Of a DNA stretch of 64,000 nucleotides, positions 63,121 through 64,000 are shown piece by piece. The stretch lies in NCBI GenBank assembly GCA_937907395.1, contig CALCII010000010.1:62001-126000 (forward strand), read 5' to 3'. How positions within the stretch are numbered: position 1 is the stretch's first letter; the number at the start of each line of letters is the position of its first letter. The position numbers and the translations under genes are program-made. This stretch comes from an uncultured Chitinophagaceae bacterium. GTDB lineage: Bacteria; Bacteroidota; Bacteroidia; Chitinophagales; Chitinophagaceae. Below the pieces are notes generated by a model. It was not told the origin of the DNA and did not search any database. It saw only the letters and a program-made list of their open reading frames with translations.

Positions 63121-63171
63121 TTACCCTTTCAGGCAAGTATGATGATGATGATTGTGTTTGTTTAAAATCAT
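63121..63171 (-). CDS. hisL: Histidine leader peptide of the his attenuator
   Basis: A 17-codon frame on the minus strand encodes MILNKHNHHHHTCLKG. Five of its 16 residues are His, four in a row. It lies directly downstream of a promoter and upstream of the attenuator and hisG. If charged tRNA-His is scarce, a ribosome would stall at the His codons, leaving GGTAAGCC (which overlaps the stop codon) free to pair with the terminator's left arm. With ample histidine the ribosome reaches the stop and covers that segment, so the terminator forms. Confidence 0.88.
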   Translation of the reverse strand: MILNKHNHHHHTCLKG

Positions 63172-63175
63172 AAAG

Positions 63176-63206
63176 CAAAAATAAGGCACACGGTTTTATT
63201 CACCAA
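63176..63206 (-). promoter_or_regulatory. his operon promoter (TTG-N20-TATTTTTG)
   Basis: On the minus strand TTG (63204-63206) and TATTTTTG (63176-63183) are 20 bases apart. The -7 box ends only four bases before the leader peptide ATG at 63171, so transcription should start at or within a base or two of that ATG. Confidence 0.8.
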
Positions 63207-63498
63207 GTGTTTCTTTCCTATTTAGGTGAATAAGTGTTAGTTAAAATGAATGTTTCGATACAGGTTTCTGAATCAACTATATTCTAAACAATTCCTGATG
63301 ATTCCGATTATTTACTGATGCAGATTAGTTTTTTGCTTGTATTTCATCAGTCCGCTGCTTGTAATCAATCATTCTTTGCCATTTCGGGTAGGTCTACTTT
63401 TACCCGCAAATTTGAAAGCAAATGGAAATGATTGTTATCTGAACACCTGAGTTGTCTGCTGCAGTTGTTTCCCACGTTTCATTCTAAAATGATCAAAA
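63207..63498. other. Intergenic region between the his promoter and ppdK
   Basis: AT-rich sequence with no convincing gene or strong hairpin. It presumably holds the ppdK promoter, but I found no clear TAnnTTTG box near the ppdK start. Confidence 0.4.
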
Positions 63499-64000
63499 AT
63501 GGCACAAGCAAAAAAACAAACAAAGTATGTTTATTTCTTCGGCGGTGGTAAAGCCGATGGAAATGAATCCATGAAGAATCTTTTGGGCGGAAAGGGAGCC
63601 AACCTGGCAGAAATGGCAGGTCATCCCAAACTGAAATTACCAGTACCTCCCGGTTTTACAGTTACAACAGAAGTATGTACTTATTACTACGCAAATAAGA
63701 AAACCTATCCGAAAGTATTGAATGCACAGGTGCTTGAATCACTTGCCAGAATGGAAAAAATCACTGGCAAGAAATTCGGCGATGTGAAAAATCCGTTATT
63801 GCTTTCTGTCCGCTCCGGTGCCCGTAAGAGCATGCCCGGTATGATGGAAACCATCCTGAATGTTGGTTTGAATGAAAATACCATCAAGGGGTTGATTGAA
63901 CAAAGTGGCGATGCCCGTTTTGCTTATGATGCATACCGTCGCCTGATTATGATGTATGCTGATGTGGTGATGGAAAAAGCAGCCGGTATTGAACCCAAAG
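63499..64000 (+). CDS. ppdK: Pyruvate, phosphate dikinase (3' partial)
   Basis: Only the first 167 codons lie in the window; the gene runs off the right edge. The N-terminus has YFFGGGKADGNESMKNLLGGKGANLAEMA, LPVPPGFTVTTEVCTYYY and LLLSVRSGARKSMPGMMETILNVGLNE, all diagnostic of the nucleotide-binding domain of PPDK. The enzyme interconverts pyruvate, ATP and phosphate with phosphoenolpyruvate, AMP and pyrophosphate. The ATG at 63499 begins MAQAKKQTKYVYFFGGG, the expected start. Confidence 0.95.
   Translation, partial: MAQAKKQTKYVYFFGGGKADGNESMKNLLGGKGANLAEMAGHPKLKLPVPPGFTVTTEVCTYYYANKKTYPKVLNAQVLESLARMEKITGKKFGDVKNPLLLSVRSGARKSMPGMMETILNVGLNENTIKGLIEQSGDARFAYDAYRRLIMMYADVVMEKAAGIEPK

Noticed and set aside
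63038..63178. N-terminal extension of the HisG open frame (47 extra residues)
   Set aside because: It is a different-frame reading of the leader peptide and attenuator region; the CAT-repeat encodes the poly-His leader in the other frame and the canonical HisG start is at 63037.

Overview
The window looks like chromosomal DNA of a Bacteroidota bacterium, most likely of the family Chitinophagaceae (genus not determined). The signs are type IX secretion (T9SS) C-terminal sorting domains, PorP/SprF, a T9SS plug protein, a TamL-type lipoprotein, an UpxY-type NusG paralogue, a bifunctional HisB, a type-3 ProS, and repeated TAnnTTTG promoter boxes with an upstream TTG, which is the Bacteroidota promoter form. 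Shine-Dalgarno sequences are mostly absent.

Region 1 (1-38700) is an accessory cell-surface and polysaccharide locus on the + strand. It has three giant T9SS substrates (1-6060 partial, 15847-20520, 21332-32200) that share a roughly 450-residue C-terminal module, plus a fourth, Kelch-repeat substrate (33502-38700). Each of the three module-sharing proteins is followed within about 70-115 bp by a part of an exosortase-like system. The first two are followed by tiny secreted proteins with a PLDGG / hydrophobic / basic tail (PID-CTERM-like). The third is followed by an exosortase-family peptidase and its overlapping membrane-protein partner. Between the first and second giant genes lies a glycan cluster: deacetylase, GT4, a PglC-like phosphosugar transferase, a PglD-like acetyltransferase, a PglE-like aminotransferase and a PglF-like dehydratase. 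Together these are a complete predicted route to UDP-diNAc-bacillosamine and its transfer to a lipid carrier. PorP/SprF and an UpxY-type antiterminator follow. A fourfold tandem hairpin repeat precedes the GT4 gene.

Region 2 (38745-58464) is mostly housekeeping. It holds tRNA-Leu(CAG) with a duplicated, interrupted 3' end, a GT9 glycosyltransferase, dapD, a NUDIX hydrolase, a CCA-adding-type enzyme, miaA, two envelope genes, proS, truB, tamL, a TrmH-type methylase, a transaldolase-like gene, the SRP RNA, the T9SS plug protein, an FtsX-type permease and a universal stress protein. Genes are tightly packed and several convergent pairs overlap.

Region 3 (58648-64000) holds a minus-strand hisGDCB operon. 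It is preceded by a promoter, a histidine-rich leader peptide and an intrinsic terminator that together form a transcription attenuator. The start of pyruvate phosphate dikinase (ppdK) runs off the right edge.

The most notable signals are (i) the pairing of giant adhesins with a mini-protein/exosortase system beside a bacillosamine-type glycan cluster, (ii) the his attenuator, whose leader peptide may be translated from a nearly leaderless RNA, and (iii) the tRNA-Leu 3'-end duplication. All family assignments were made by reading the sequence. No database or structure search was run.
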